This document shows, in pieces, positions 10,907 to 23,296 of a DNA stretch of 64,000 bases. Under the pieces are notes generated by a model. It searched no databases, had not been told where the DNA came from, and worked only from the letters and a program-made list of their open reading frames with translations. This stretch comes from Neoceratodus forsteri (lineage: Eukaryota > Chordata > Ceratodontiformes > Ceratodontidae). Positions within the stretch are counted from its first letter, which is position 1, and every line of letters starts with the position of its first letter. The stretch spans positions 847,548,501 to 847,612,500 of the forward strand of contig CM028129.1 of NCBI GenBank assembly GCA_016271365.2, read 5' to 3'. The position numbers and the translations under genes were made by a program.

Positions 10907-12930
10907 CTAAATGCAAGCAAGTCTAGAACCTTATAGCAAAATACTATATAACATAGGATATCCTGTATTTCATCCAGTAACAATAGGCAATAAGAAACAT
11001 TTTTTTTCTTATATTTCTAACAGCAAGAAGTAACAATAATTATCTTAGGTGCCTGACATAGTTATATTCTGGGAAAGAATACACAGGCCTAATGAATAAT
11101 CACAATAAAATACACCAACAACTTAATCTGGTTCACAGTCAGTTGGCATTCGTCTGTATCCTCTCCTCCCCTCCCTCCCCCTCCCCCGTGGGCCATGCCT
11201 GAAAATAGGCAGAATTTGTCTAGTGCACTTACCCAGTCAACAAAAGCTAACTAACTTAATAAATATGTATGTTTCCCAGATATAAGTCTGCTTGTACAAT
11301 ATTATGTGCCAGTCTACCAAACAATCATGCACATAGTAACCTAATGATTTTCTATCGTAATTCAATTATTTTAATCAGGCCTAAGCAAAGCAAGTAGCCC
11401 CAAAATAAGTGGTCACTAATGACCTGTGTTCTAACCACTGTAATCTATGCATGTGAAGGTAACCTATGCAAGAAGCATGAGTCAATTTATTCTTACCTCA
11501 AAGAACCTCTGTGGCTTATCACAGGCCTGCCGACACCCACGGACACAAACAGCTGAGGTATTTCTTAGAGTTTCACAGAGTGTTCTCTCACTTGCAGGGA
11601 GAGTACCATACTTATAGTATTGTCTCAGGGTATTTTTCTGTCTGGAACTTGCCCAGAGTGGGGAACATGGAATTTATAACTAGTGGACATGACAAAAAGT
11701 GGTCTCATAAGTACAAAAAACCTGCCCTTTTCTAAGTGACACCTATGATAGCTAACAATTTCCATTGGGTCAAAAAAGAATAATAAAAAATAAGACCTTA
11801 TCTAGTGGGTAATTTCCAGTGGGCTAAGAAAATAATAAAAAAATAAGACATATCAAGAAATAGTGTCTAATTTCTGATGAATAGCATAACATGATTAGCT
11901 TCTTGTAGGTAGAGAGCTGTGATGTTATGATCTCATAGCTAAAGCAGGATAATTTGCAGACTGTGATCAGATAAAGGAAAATACTATATGTTATAATATA
12001 GTTTCCAATGAGATTACCTTTAGCTGACTCTAGCTGAAAGATAATACTACACGTTATTAGGAGTTAACCTCTAGTTGACTCTAGCTGAAAGGTAAGCCAT
12101 CAGCTTTTTATTCTCTCTGTCAGAAATACAAAATATTGGGCCTTGTTTTCACAATGGTCCTGTTAGTTAGTTTTGGCTAGAATGCTTTGGCCTGTCTAGG
12201 AAGTATCCAGACTTAGGTCCATACTTTCTCCTTGGTGTGCTTTTGCCTGGATACCCCAGATCATTGGGAAGACTTCCCTTGGTATCGTTCCCCTCTCATG
12301 TGACCATCCTACACTGTCGAGACAGGGGTTAGGATGGGCGTAGTCAGAGGTGAACTGGTGGTATAGGGAATTGCCATAGAAGTGGTAAAAGTGCTCCAAA
12401 TGAGCATGACAGTTGCTGCTTTGGTTAGACTCAATCCATTTAAAATAGAGAGAATATTGTACAAAAGGAAAATATGTAAATGTACAACTCATAGTAAGGG
12501 TTATAAAATACCCAGACAGGTGATGGTGTTCATGTGGGGTAAATAGAAAGGTTATCAGCTATTAAATCCTACTATGTAAAATGAATAATGTCAAAGTCAA
12601 CCCAAAAATAGAGTCCACTTAGGGGTCAAGCAGGTTTAGATCATCAGTTCTGTTGTTCTTCATTCCCTGAAGTTAAAAGAAAGACTTCTTTGAGTCTTGA
12701 GGACATTGATGGTGTGTTGCAGTAAGGAAGAAGGACAGAGGTCACCAAGCAGAAATTGCTAGCTGTCTTGTTCAAAGTGATATGTCATCTCCTTATGTTA
12801 ACAGCAAATCGTAATAGAAGTAAAAATTCTATAATAACCAATATGACCTATATAGACATGTCAATGCACTACCTAGTCCAGGTATAACAAAGCCAAGTCC
12901 AGCACCTGCATTTAGAACAAGGAACAACAC
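10907..12930. other. non-coding; possible 3' UTR and intergenic DNA
   Basis: No domain-bearing frame is seen. 11095-11270 is a LINE tail (listed separately). A short imperfect direct duplication lies at 11756-11850: aatttccattgggtcaa... and aatttccagtgggctaa..., each followed by an aataataaaaaataagac-like run. The words gactctagctgaaag recur near 12025 and 12075. Parts could be an old LTR, but no paired ends were found. Confidence 0.4.
11095..11270 (+). mobile_element. 3' tail of an L2-type LINE
   Basis: Ends in ctagtgcacttacccagtca followed by acaaaagctaactaac and A/T-rich sequence. The same block appears in reverse complement at 60296-60425, with gtgcact, ctgcctattttcaggcatg and accagattaag(c/t)tgttgg in matching order. 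The ending resembles the L2-type tails at 36.6 kb (cagtgggtttacccggttaa) and 24.1 kb. It carries no coding part. Confidence 0.6.
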
Positions 12931-12939
12931 CAGTTTCTT

Positions 12940-14890
12940 CCAAACTAAATGCTTTATTGCAGAATCCACTTGACAACCAGTGCTCAGATGTACTCACTGG
13001 CCACTAGTAGCCCTGGCACTTTGGGTCAGAAACCCTTTGTCAATGGGCGTGGCAAGTGAAAGAGAGAGTTATAAGGACTGTGACTCTAAATTACAAAAGA
13101 ATTTGAATAATTATGAGGGGGTCAGCTGAAAGAAAACAACAAAAGTTAAGATGGGATGAGGAAGACTACAATAAGGGGGTATTCTTATGTGGGGGAGGAA
13201 AAGATCAAAGAGCAGAGGAAGGAGCAGAAGTCTGGTTCACTTTAACATCACCCGCAAACAAAACTCGAAACAATGTACTCATCCTGTAGAAACTACTAGC
13301 ACAAGTAAAAGTAATGAACATTTTGAGCCAGGGAACAACAGAGAAAGAGAGGAAGTTTTTTTTAGAAAAATGCAGCAACCTCTAAAAAGTAAAAGAAGAA
13401 TGAGGAGGGGCAAGTGAACAAGTTTAAACAGGAACAGATCATCCTCTGAGATCAGGCAGGAAGACCCCTTGCCAATAATTAACATCTCAGGCTACACACT
13501 GTCGGAAGAGCAAAAATCGGTAGTTGGTAAGGGCTTGTCCTTCATACCTACACCAAAAATCAGCCATTTATCAAATTGCTCTGGACTTAAAAAAGTTCTT
13601 CAATAAGATTCAATTAAAACTATTTTTTGCTCCCAAAAAGAAAGAAGCTGCAGGTTCTGAAAGTACGTGTCTCACACAAAAAATGGATTTGGGGACCACA
13701 GAATATCTAGCTTACCTGATTAATGTAATTGAGGCCCCACACATTATGTGTAATGAACCTAGGGAATTTTTATTTTTATTTGTTGAATGATGACACTTTG
13801 AGAAACTTACTAGCAACTTCTGAAAGACTTGAGGCATATGACCCCACTGATCAAGGTTCTATTCGAGGGGCAGAAGGAGCTGAAATTTCATGGAAGACAG
13901 CATTTAACAGGAAATCTGTTTTGTCCTGTAACTGCTAATGCCTTGCTGATTGCATATGAAAGAACTGTCACACAAAAGGTTGAGGAAATTTTAAAAATTA
14001 GTACTCCTTGTAAACACTTTTACTAAAACTGATAGACTGGCTTTGAAAGAACTATCGGATAATTCAGAATTGGTCATCAAACCAGCTGAAAAGGGTGGGA
14101 ACGTTGTGATAATGAATAAGGGGTCAGTATGCTGAGATTGTTAATGAATTGTTAAATAATGAAAAGAATTACAAACCTTTACTATCAAATCCCACACAAA
14201 GTTTCACTAAGGAGTTGTACCATATTCTTTCCAGAGCTGTTTCCAGTAAGGATATTACAGAAGATGAGTTTAAATTTATTTGGAGAGAGCATCCTATTCC
14301 ACCTGGCTTTTATATATTACCCATGGTGCATAGAAATGTGGACCATCCACTTGGTAGACCTACTGTGTCTGGAAATGGCTCAGTTACAGAGAATCTATGC
14401 CATTTTGTTGATAATTTGTTTGCAGAAATGTGTGGTATGCCTTCCCTTGTTTTTGATGGATTCCTGTGATGTACTTAAAAAAAATGTGAATCCCTCATAT
14501 GGCAGGACAGTTGTGTATGGATAGACATCAATATTGAATTGTAATGTACATTGATCCAGCATAACCAGGCTATTCAGGCATGTAAGTTCTTTTTGGAAAA
14601 TAGCAGGGAAACCGATAACATACCTATTGATTTTATAATCATAGCCTTAGAATTCATTATAAATCACAATGCTTTTGAATTTGAGGGGGGAAACTTTTTA
14701 CAGAGGTGTGGGACAGCCATGGGTGCCAGTATGGCACCCAGTTACACTAATCTGTTTCTGGGCAGATGAGAGATGTTTAAAAATTCAAAACCCCAGGCCA
14801 ATCCCTTTTACCATCACATTAAATCATGGCATCATTATATCGATAACTGTGTGTGTGTGTGTATCAAAATGGAAATTCAGAATTTCATCG
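12940..14890 (+). mobile_element. Penelope-like retroelement, 3' truncated
   Basis: The coding part (about 13187-14880) is on the + strand. Just upstream, 13011-13060 carries the Penelope terminal motif in inverted orientation: ccctggcactttgggtc, then gaaaccctttgtcaatgggc. An inverted terminal-repeat fragment at the 5' side is a known quirk of Penelope-like insertions. The element stops near 14890, where a minus-strand L2 fragment begins. The C-terminal GIY-YIG endonuclease normally found in Penelope elements is therefore missing. Confidence 0.75.
13187..14880 (+). pseudogene. Penelope-like reverse transcriptase
   Basis: Penelope RTs are related to telomerase and carry a characteristic N-terminal block before the fingers. 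That block is here as SVVGKGLSFIPTPK near 13520-13550. Then come ELVIKPAEKGGNVVIMNKGQ (RT1), FYILPMVHRNVDHPLGRP then TVSGNGSVTENLCHFVDNLF, FLQRCGTAMGASMAPSYTNL (LxxRGTAMGxxxAPxYANL) and a decayed HHYIDNCVCV (catalytic YIDD box, last Asp lost). A leading 76-codon Lys/Arg-rich segment at 13187-13417 may be the basic N-terminus. Frameshifts near 13550, 13790, 13940, 14130 and 14470 and several stops break it. No endonuclease domain follows. Confidence 0.8.
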
Positions 14891-15140
14891 ACTGGCTTAA
14901 CAGGTACAGAGCACTGCAGTAATCTAAACGTGAGGTCACAAAGCATGGACCAGTGCTCGCAGATCAGCTGGTGGAAGCAGGTGTTTCACCCTGGTGATGT
15001 TTCTAAGATGGTAGAAAAAGGTATTGACCACAGCTGACACCTGAAATCTAAGCATCAGACCACAGTCAAAAGCAATGCCTAGATTCCTCACCTGATCACT
15101 GAAACTAAGAATCACAAAAAAATATATAATCACAATAAGG
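14890..15140 (-). pseudogene. L2-type LINE reverse transcriptase fragment
   Basis: On the minus strand a 65-codon frame reads QVRNLGIAFDCGLMLRFQV, then FFYHLRNITRVKHLLPPADL and ALVHAL, and continues after a stop as the degenerate TSRLDYC block (L2 consensus ALVTSRLDYCN). This is the thumb/C-terminal part of an L2-clade RT. Only about 250 bp survive. It abuts the truncated Penelope-like element on the opposite strand. Confidence 0.75.
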
Positions 15141-16380
15141 GACTACATGGTGGGCATAATTGTGTGATAATGGCATTTTTCTGGTGTGTAAGGCACTCAG
15201 CTTTGCCTTGTACCTCACTTCCCTAAGGCATACCTGTATCCCACAATAGCACATACCCTGTCATCCCTTACTGCCTCAATAATTAGACTTAGAATGTTTA
15301 TCAGTTAAATTACAAAAGTCAAATTAACTTTATAAACTGTATTTCTGAATCCATGATAGCTGCACTAAGATTGCCAAGGTAAATGAATACACACTATGCC
15401 TATATGAGGGCTACAGTGGAGCTGACTGCCACTCTTGCTGTATACAGTATTAGTGAACTGGAAAATCCTTTTGCCATATTACCATCCTCATTTAGTAGCT
15501 CTGCTAGCTGTGTGGGCACTCTTTGCCACTAGTGTCCAATGTGTGCTTTTACAATTTGTAAACAATTGAGTAATAGCTTTGTAAAATGTAAAGAATCTTT
15601 TCTTAGAAAGGTTCCAAGATCATTACTAGAAGTTCCATGTCTCTGTTTAAAGGCATTGGCTAATTCGTAGTTAAGTCTGTTTCTTAATGGCATACCATTA
15701 AAGTTTTAGAGTCTGGGGTTTAAATATTTTAATACAGTTGGATATTAACTAATTTTCTTTAGGGATTTATGGGCTACAGTTAGTGGATCTTGAATTTTAA
15801 GTATAAAATTCACCTTGTTAATTAAAGCTATAAATTATTTAAATGGTAAAAAAAGATCTTTTTACACTTCTTGCTTACTTTGGATATTCTGAATCATTTG
15901 GATCGGTGTATACATTATGTAGCAGAGTGGGGTTGTGTTCTTAAAAAGCATTCTGTGAAAAATAAGGGTCCCTAAACCATGGTCCAGAAGCTCAAGACCA
16001 CTGACAAAGGGTCAGCTCAAAGAAGGAATGCATACAATAACAAACTAAAATGTGAGGAAACAGCTCAGTCTTATCCAGGGAATCCAGGCTACAGCACTCC
16101 TCTCTATGGAGACAAGACTCAGGAACACAATAAGATCCAGTTTGCCTGTCTCCAAGGAAACAAACACCACATTTCAAGAAACATAGTTGAAGGTTGTGCC
16201 AACTGACTGTCAACTCTGATGATTCCTATATCAGGGTACTTGAACACATCCTGCTGATCTGGTTTTTTTTTTAGTATTAATTGTGTCTTTTTCAAAGTGA
16301 CCAGTTTTGTAACTTTAAACTCTGCCATCTGAAATGCTATGTTGGGTACCTTGGCAATCCCTTGGCTTGGCTGGGAAATC
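15140..16380. other. non-coding, nothing recognised
   Basis: AT-rich sequence with scattered stops on both strands. No repeat family or protein domain is recognised. Confidence 0.4.
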
Positions 16381-18445
16381 CCTTAGAAGGGAAGTAGAAA
16401 CAAGGGGCCTAGATAGCACCAACCCAGGAAAGGGCTGGAGGTGCAGGGAAATGAGTGATAGAGTAGAGCAGGAGAGGGACAGGACCAGAAGGTGAGTGGC
16501 AGGTAGGAGGCACAGGAAGAGGTAGCAGGGGCGGGGAAGATGAGAATGATAGCAAGGAAATAGAGGTACAGTATAAGGCACAGTACTTGAACTGACAGTG
16601 GGATTAAAAGAGCAGGTGGAGGGTGATTTGCCTGACTGGCAGGAGCTTGGGAAACAACATAAGTGAGCTATGGGCAGTGGTGGCATAAGCCTGTGTTGAC
16701 ATTGTGGCTGCAATGGAGACATGGGTAACAGGGAACAACAAATGATATCTAACTATTCCAGGTTATATCATTTTCAGGAAGAATAGAAGGAAAGGCAAAG
16801 AAAGAGTTGTGGCCTTATACATAAAAGAGGGCATAGAGGCCACAGAAGACAGCACAATTAAAAAGTGAGATGAAGTCAATTGGGTACAGATACAGTATAA
16901 ACAAATTAGACTGGGAGTAGTTTACAGGGTCAGAAAGGGGTGAGCTAGAGAGCTGGGGGTAAAGATCAGGAGGGGGGCTGAAAAAGTGGAGGTGGTGGTC
17001 ATTGGTGACCTGAATATGCCAGATGTGGATTGGGCAGCCCCACCAGCCAAGAGTGTAAGAAGTCAATCACTGTTGGACATAATGAAAGACTGCTTTTTGG
17101 TACAATGGGACAGACAGCCAACCAGGCAGTAAGCCATCCTTGATCTGGTGCTATCCAACTTGGAGGCAGTAGAAGGGAGAGATAGAGGTTAAGGAACCAC
17201 TAGGGTTCAGTGACCACAACATTTGTGTAGTTTTAGCTAGCTATGGGAAGTTGCTGAGCAACAAGAAAAACTGCAATGGTGGTCTTCTGTAAGATGAGGG
17301 ACTGGATCAGAGCCAAACAGGTGGGTGTGAGGGAGGAGACAGGTGTCGAGGGTAAAAGGGGTAAAATAGAAAGGGCCATTAAAGAGGTTTGGACTCATGC
17401 ATGAGGAAAGTTACCAATAGGAATAAACACTGGAAACCAATCTGGTTTTTCAAAGGGTTGGTGTAGGAAGTAAGGATCAAAAAATAGTGAGGGGAGGAGG
17501 AGGAAGATGATTATCAGGGAAAGTTAAAATAGGCAGAAGTGCTGGTCAGGAAGGCAGAAGTAGACATGGGTCTGCACAATGGAAAAGGAGGAAAAGGGGA
17601 TAAGGAATTTTTCAGATATGTCAGGGAAAACAGACAAATGGTGGATTGTTAGGGTTGTGCAGGATGATAGGCAGAAAGCTAATATATTAAATGACTTCTG
17701 TTCTGTGTTCATTGTGGAGAAAATAGGGCCTCTACCAGAGAACAATGTAAAGTGTTCCACAAGAGGAGAGAAAGGAATGGGGCAGACAGAGATCAGATCA
17801 CAGTGTCAGAGTGAGCAGAGGGCTAGCAGACCTTAAGGCAGACAAGGTACTAGAACCTGATGTTTTACACCCAAGGGTGCTCACAGAAATGGGACCAGAA
17901 CTAGCAGAATCACCTGGCAGATTTATTTCAATGATAAATGGAAACAGGAGAAATAATGGGGCACTGGAGGCCTACAGATGTTTTTCCACTACACAAGGGG
18001 ATATCATAACCAGGTAACTACAGGCCAGTCAGTCTTATATTCTTTGTAGGTAAGCAGATGGAGACCTTGTTCATGCAGAAAATAGCAGAATACCAAGAGG
18101 CTAACATGTTGCAGGGCAATAAGGGAAATGGGTTGATTGTGAGAAGATTGTACCAGATCAACCAGTTAATATTCTATGACAGGGTCCGAAGGGCAGTAGA
18201 ATTGTGGCAAAAGGTGGACGTGTTCTATTTCAACTATTTCAAGCCTCTGATTCGATACCAAACATGAGGCTGCTAAAGACACTGGAGAATCTGGGAATGG
18301 GGGAGGATCTCATAAAGTGAATTGGGAACTAGATAGAGGAAAAAAAGCAGAGAGTAGAAATAAAAAAAATGTCAGAGGACAGGGATGCCACAAGTGGGGT
18401 GCCATAGGGGTCAGTTTTGGGACCTGTCCTGATTAATATGTTCAT
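16380..18445 (+). mobile_element. CR1-type LINE, decayed and 3' truncated
   Basis: A G/A-rich leader at 16380-16640 resembles the low-complexity ORF1 of the CR1 at 41 kb. Endonuclease blocks follow: SLGNNISELWA, AMETWVTG, GYIIFRKNRRKGKERVVAL, RLGVVYR, VVVIGDLNMPDVDWA, ILDLVLSNLEAVEG and GFSDHN. The RT half shows DVLHPRVLTEMGPELAE, NYRPVSL, a decayed FNYFKPLIRY for the FLDFSKAFD box, and GAIGVSFGTCPD-type remnants of GVPQGSVLGP, ending near 18445. Everything downstream of that block (catalytic FADD, thumb, 3' UTR) is absent. Stops and frameshifts are frequent. Confidence 0.75.
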
Positions 18446-18650
18446 TAGCTACATTTATTTATTTATTTGAAATTGTTTCTCCAGGTAATCATACAGAGAT
18501 ACCAGGATAATCTCATTTACAAATGGGATCTTGGGAGGGGAGATTGGAAGGGAAAAAATATTTGAAAACAATATGTACATACAATAATTATAAACAGAAA
18601 ACAACAAAAAATAAAACATAGAAACAATATGTACATCCAAAAACTGTATA
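18446..18650 (-). mobile_element. LINE 3' tail, antisense
   Basis: Begins with tttatttatttatttgaaat, the reverse of an AAATAAATAAATAAA tail. Inward, the minus strand reads cccatttgtaaatgagatta then cctggtatctctgtatg, a typical 3' UTR ending of L2/Rex-type LINEs. It lies between the truncated CR1 and the left arm of the foldback element. Confidence 0.55.
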
Positions 18651-18666
18651 CAATTTACGGTAACAC

Positions 18667-19888
18667 TTTAAGTGTCCTTAATTACACTGCAATTACTGTA
18701 TAACGATGCTGTAACTTCACTGTAACTACTATGCAGCTGTTAACTAGTTTCACATTTGCATGTTAAGTAGTTACATACAATTGGTATGAAGTAACTACAC
18801 TGTAACTACTGTGGTTGTTAACTAGTTTCGCATGTAGGTATGGTGTAGTTAAGCAACTTGCATGCATGTGCAACTACAACAGTGTCCCTTTCAGCACAAA
18901 TCATTTCATTCTGACAAGTGTAACTACACAGGGAACAGTTGTTGCAAAGTGTAACAGAAAATCTATTTTGCAGCTACCACACTATCTCTTCTGGCATTGT
19001 GTTACTTATTCGTATAAGGGCAACTACATTCGTAATAGCTATTACAAATTGTAACAGCAAATCTGTTGTGTAGTTACTATGTTACTACTTTTGGCATTAT
19101 TAAAGCTGTTCTTGCAAGTGTAATTACATATAAATGCAGGTTGTGTGCATTGTTTCAACTGTCTATGCCTGTCTGAAATCTATTTAAAAGGTAATCACAC
19201 AGAAAAATGTTAAAGTGTAATGAGAATGGTAACTAAAATATGAATACAATGCAACTTCAGTCTGCTACAGTTAAATGCACTGTCTGGCAACTCTTTAGAT
19301 GATGCTGTATGTCTGTATTCCAGTTTTTCATGAATTTACAGTTTAGTAAACATGCAGTCTAATATTGTGAATGGATATGTAACTACACAAAAACATTTCA
19401 TTTGCATAATTATGAATTGGAACTATAACAATATTGTGGCTATGAAATAATGGTACTGTTTTCACAGTTAATGCCTAGGTAACATGTATTTGCAATTGTG
19501 CACACTTACATTTACCATATGTCAGTACTGTAGCTGTGATATAAGTTCTCATTCAGAAATCAGTCCCTCATGAACTTACTGCTTACTAAATGTGCAATCT
19601 AATATTAGATCCTATTTACATAGGCAGCAGGGAATGAGCCAAATGTGCATTCCCAGGCCTAGTGATCAATAGCTGCCATCCGATCAGATGGACTGACCAG
19701 GAGCAGACTGGATCCTACACTCTGTGTAGATAGGGGAATTGTGTGTTATGGGTGGTCTTCCCATTGCTCCTGTTTTCCAGTAAGGGGACCTACTTATCTG
19801 CCTATGTTTATCACCTTGCCCCCAGCCCTCATAGTATAGTTAGAGGGCTGGGATAACTTGATATGAAGGATGATGCTATGGCAGCCAC
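18667..19888 (+). repeat. left inverted arm of the foldback element
   Basis: Matches the reverse complement of 28455-30216 block by block: ttaactagtttcac, ggcacaaatcatttcattct-like, ttgtgtgcattgtttcaact, catatgtcagtactgtagct, ctcatgaacttactgcttac, cctaggcctagtgatcaata-like and gatgatgctatggcagcca. The site equivalent to the SINE insertion in the right arm is intact here (gtgtaatgagaatggtaact, about 19218-19237). Confidence 0.85.
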
Positions 19889-21014
19889 ACCATTCAGCCA
19901 GTGGGAGGGTCATGTAATGGCTAAGGAAGGTTCCCTGCCTGTGTATCCAGCGCCACTCATCACCACTCCACACAGCAGATCGGTGATAAAGCATGGTATG
20001 TAGTCATGCCCCACCCCCAGCCACCCACCCACCTGGGCAGTAGCAGGCCAAGAGTGAGGGTGTAGAAGAGGTGTGGATCAATGCCACATAAGCATCAAAT
20101 TTCTTAGTAACTACAGCACTGTTATAAGCCAATAAGCAATTATGTAAATTATTTGTATTGTATAAGTAAACAATGTAGTTGCATAGCAATTAATATTAGA
20201 TTGAGTGTTTATTAAGCAGTATGTGCACGAGGGAATGATTTGTGAAGGAAAATATGCATCAGAACTACAGCATTGGCATGCAATGGCTCCTATGTATGAA
20301 GAGGCAGAGTGTCTACCCACCACGTATCTGTGGTGCAGAGCCACTCCATGCCCATTGCACCCCCATGTGGGATGCACTAACCAGGGTGTGCAGCTTCTAT
20401 GCATCTGATCCCCCAGTTGTCCGGACAGCAACATGCCAGGGGTGGGTGGTGGGCATGGTGGCACTATGTGGCTGTCATTACGGTGCATAGTGCTGTCCAT
20501 AGGGGTGTGGAGGGCAGTGTGGGTTATAGCAGGGGGGACCCTGCCATAACACCAGAAAGGGCCAGCAGGCAAGTAGTTCCCTGGGACCTGGTGGCCTGCA
20601 GGGCACCCACCAGCATAGCAGCATCGCCACACCTGTCCTGTATGCCTGACCCCCTACCATGGTGAGGCTTGAGCCACCCCTCAATGCATGGCACCTACCC
20701 ATCCCGGCCTGTCCAACTGATCATTGGTGTCCAGTAGACCCCCCACCTCCGTGGCACAGCTCCAACAGTCCCTGTATGTGTACCTTACCTCCACAGTCCA
20801 GGACATCTGGTAGAACAGCCCTCTTCACACCTCCTCTGCCTCTTGCTGTCCAAGTAATGCTGGAACCCCAATGCTGATATATAGTGGCACACTCCCAGCA
20901 TCACCTGGATGGTCAGCAGCTGAGGAGGTGAGATGAGGGCTGTGCCGCCCCTGGCCACGGCACTGGTGGTGAGGTATGGGGGGCTTGACCATGTCTGCCC
21001 TACTGGATGGGGGG

Positions 21015-21134
21015 GTGCTGCCTCCATGGGGCCGGTGGCCCTATGTGTGAGGGGGTGCTGCCATCATGGGGTCAGTACCCCATGTGGGAGAGGGATGTTA
21101 CCATCATGGGACCAGTGACCCTATGTGTGAGGGG
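21015..21134. repeat. 40-bp GC-rich tandem repeat, three copies
   Basis: Three 40-bp units start at 21015, 21055 and 21095. They share ccatcatggg or cctccatggg followed by a ggccctatgtgtgagggg-like end. They are more diverged than the 40-bp array at 1199. The array lies inside a GC-rich island (20600-21500) in the foldback element. Confidence 0.8.
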
Positions 21135-21655
21135 GTCTGCCAACCAGGGAAAGCTGCCCCATTGTATAGTGGGAGTCTGTGCTGCTGGGGACAAGGCCCT
21201 GCCATGTTCAGGGGGTAGTGGGCAGGCATTGGGGACCGGAGTGGGTACCTTGCCATGTTGGGGTTGTGGTTCAGCTGTGCTCCAGGGGGCAGTTTGAGCC
21301 ACTGGTGCTGGCATCTAGCTGGTGGGCATTGCCACCAACAGAGACCATAGCCACACATGCCTGCGTGTGATGCATGGACCAGGATCCACACCTACCAATG
21401 TAGGGGATCCACTCTGGGACCCATGCTGGGCATCTGATTGGATTCCAGGCTGGGTCCACGACTCCACCCCAGTTGCCCTGCATGGACCTGCATGCCTGAG
21501 GAGGTGCTGCAGACAGGTGGTGGCCATAGATGAATATAGCCTGTGCTCACCTGTCCACAGGTATGGAACTACTTGGGTGGGATACATACCACCAGTGCAT
21601 AATTCCTACCCATATATGCGTTGGGCCCATTGTAAGTGTATAGTAGTTATACCTT

Positions 21656-21912
21656 TCTTCTTACACTTAAAGTGTCAGTTTCTGCATACTTACTTTGCAA
21701 ATACATGTTAGTCATTAACTGTTGAAACAATGTCACAGAAGCAGCACATTCCTTAGTAACTACAGCACTGTTACACCCTTCTTCTTACACTTTATTTTAA
21801 GTGTCTGTTTCTGCGTACTTACTTTGTAAGTACAGTACATGCTAGTTAGGCATTAACTATGGAAAAAATGCTACAGAGGCATGTTCTTTAGTAACTGCAG
21901 CACTGTTAAAAA
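21656..21912. repeat. ~125-bp tandem duplication
   Basis: Two adjacent copies begin at about 21656 and 21780. Both run cttcttacact..., aagtgtc(a/t)gtttctgc, tacttactttg, then cattaact and end ttagtaactgcagcactgtta or a close variant. They are internal modules of the foldback element; the ttagtaactacagcactgtta end also occurs near 20103-20123. Confidence 0.75.
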
Positions 21913-21984
21913 TCAGTAAGTGATTATGTAACTTGATGATTTTTTTATTACATAGCAATTAACAATATTAGATTGCATGTTTAT

Positions 21985-22092
21985 TTTTAGTTTGTTTTTT
22001 TGGTTGCCCAGTATACAAGTGGTGGCTCTGGGATTTGAACCCAGTTCTCCGGGTTTGCATGTCATTGCTTTTAAGCACTTCGCTATACTACA
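21985..22092 (-). mobile_element. tRNA-derived SINE fragment (second type)
   Basis: Minus strand shows an A-box-like tatagcgaagtgcttaaaag and a clear B box in gggttcaaatccc, about 35 bp apart, in a 71-base tRNA-like unit at 22021-22092. It is followed by a T-rich + strand run (21985-22008), i.e. an A-rich 3' end. It interrupts the foldback motif gcatgtttattaagcagtaa, whose halves lie on either side. It is too divergent at the acceptor stem to be a functional tRNA, and it differs from the 500-bp SINE family. Confidence 0.65.
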
Positions 22093-22382
22093 GTAAGTTC
22101 ATGAGGGCATGATTTCTGAAGGATAATTTTAAGTGTCACTAACTACACTATGATAACTGGTAGCATTTCCCCCCCCATAGAGAAACCCAGTTATATAATT
22201 CACTGTTATAACCTGCAGGATATAACGGTTAATACGTGCTGGGTTTCTCTTGCATTGAGCATGCGTAGCCACCGCTCCTGCACTCCTCAGTGCTGGCCAT
22301 GATTCCCCAGCTCTGCACAGTTTGCCACACTCGGAGTCCATGGGCAGTAAGTCATTTTTAAAACACTGGGCAACATTTTTGA

Positions 22383-23165
22383 CATCACCTGGCTAAATAA
22401 CCTCCCTAAACTGCCTCCCCCCGGAGGCTCTTCGACTCGCAGTCACCTCCTCTATCCTGTCCCTAGTGGACTATGGACTGCCAGTGTATGGTGCTGCTGA
22501 TCAGACCGCACTCCACAAAATTCGCACTACTCTGAATAAGGCCTGCAGGTTAATTACTGGAGCACCTAGGCTGACACACACCTGTCTACTGTACGCTAAA
22601 GCACTGGTACTTGATCTTGATGAGGCCTCAAATATCTGACCTGTACCCCTTACAAAAAAGACCCTCCTTGGCCATCTCACCAGGATTGACCACCACCATA
22701 CGCCGCCTCTGTCCCACTAGTTCACACTGGACCTCTGGGAAAACCTCTCTTGTTATCCCTAGAGCTAGACCTTCACGCCAAAGAGCCTTCAGCTTTGAGG
22801 CCCTCTCCTGGTTCAACACACTGCCCCTCCATCTCCAAAGCTCCAACTATATTGTGCTTCAAAACTTCATTATGTAACCACCTTATTAACACCCAATGCT
22901 GTAATTGCTACTAGTCAAAACAGACTAATACTTATGACAAAGCTTATTACTACAAGCTAAGGACAATGATAACTCTGGTATTGTTTAATCAACTTACCTG
23001 TACCAGCTTGTTTGTATCTATGTCTTAAGTTACTGTTATACTTATGTGTTGTACTGTTATACTGTGTATTTTCGTTTGTCTTACTGTGACAAGGTACCTT
23101 TGTAAATGAGCCTATGGCTCAAAGGTTTTCCAAACTGCTGTTTAAATAAAATAAAAAAAATAAAA
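22383..23165 (+). pseudogene. L2-type LINE 3' fragment
   Basis: Begins with a decayed thumb region and contains RRPQISDLYPLQKRPS-like sequence. It then has PSRQRAFSFEALSWFNTLPL followed by HLQSSNYIVLQNF, the conserved C-terminal (A/F)xxxWNxLPxxLxxxxSxxxFK block of L2-group RTs. The 3' UTR has cctttgtaaatgagcctatg, then ggctcaaagg, and ends in aaataaaataaaaaa. It is 5' truncated and nested in the foldback element. Confidence 0.75.
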
Positions 23166-23296
23166 AAAAATGAGCTATTGTTTTTATCAGGAGCAGTGGA
23201 CAGCATTGAAATCTGACTGGTCCGCAGCTCTGAAGAAATATCTTTATTTAAATAGTTGTGACGAGAAAACGCTCCCCAGCAATTACATTAAATAAA

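Noticed and set aside
20111..20632. 173-codon minus-strand frame in the foldback element
   Set aside because: Cys/His/Pro-rich because the DNA is TG/CA-rich; no spacing consistent with zinc fingers and it spans known repeat modules.
22021..22092. Possible functional tRNA gene
   Set aside because: A and B boxes are present, but the acceptor and D-stem do not pair and an A-rich tail follows; a SINE head is a better reading.
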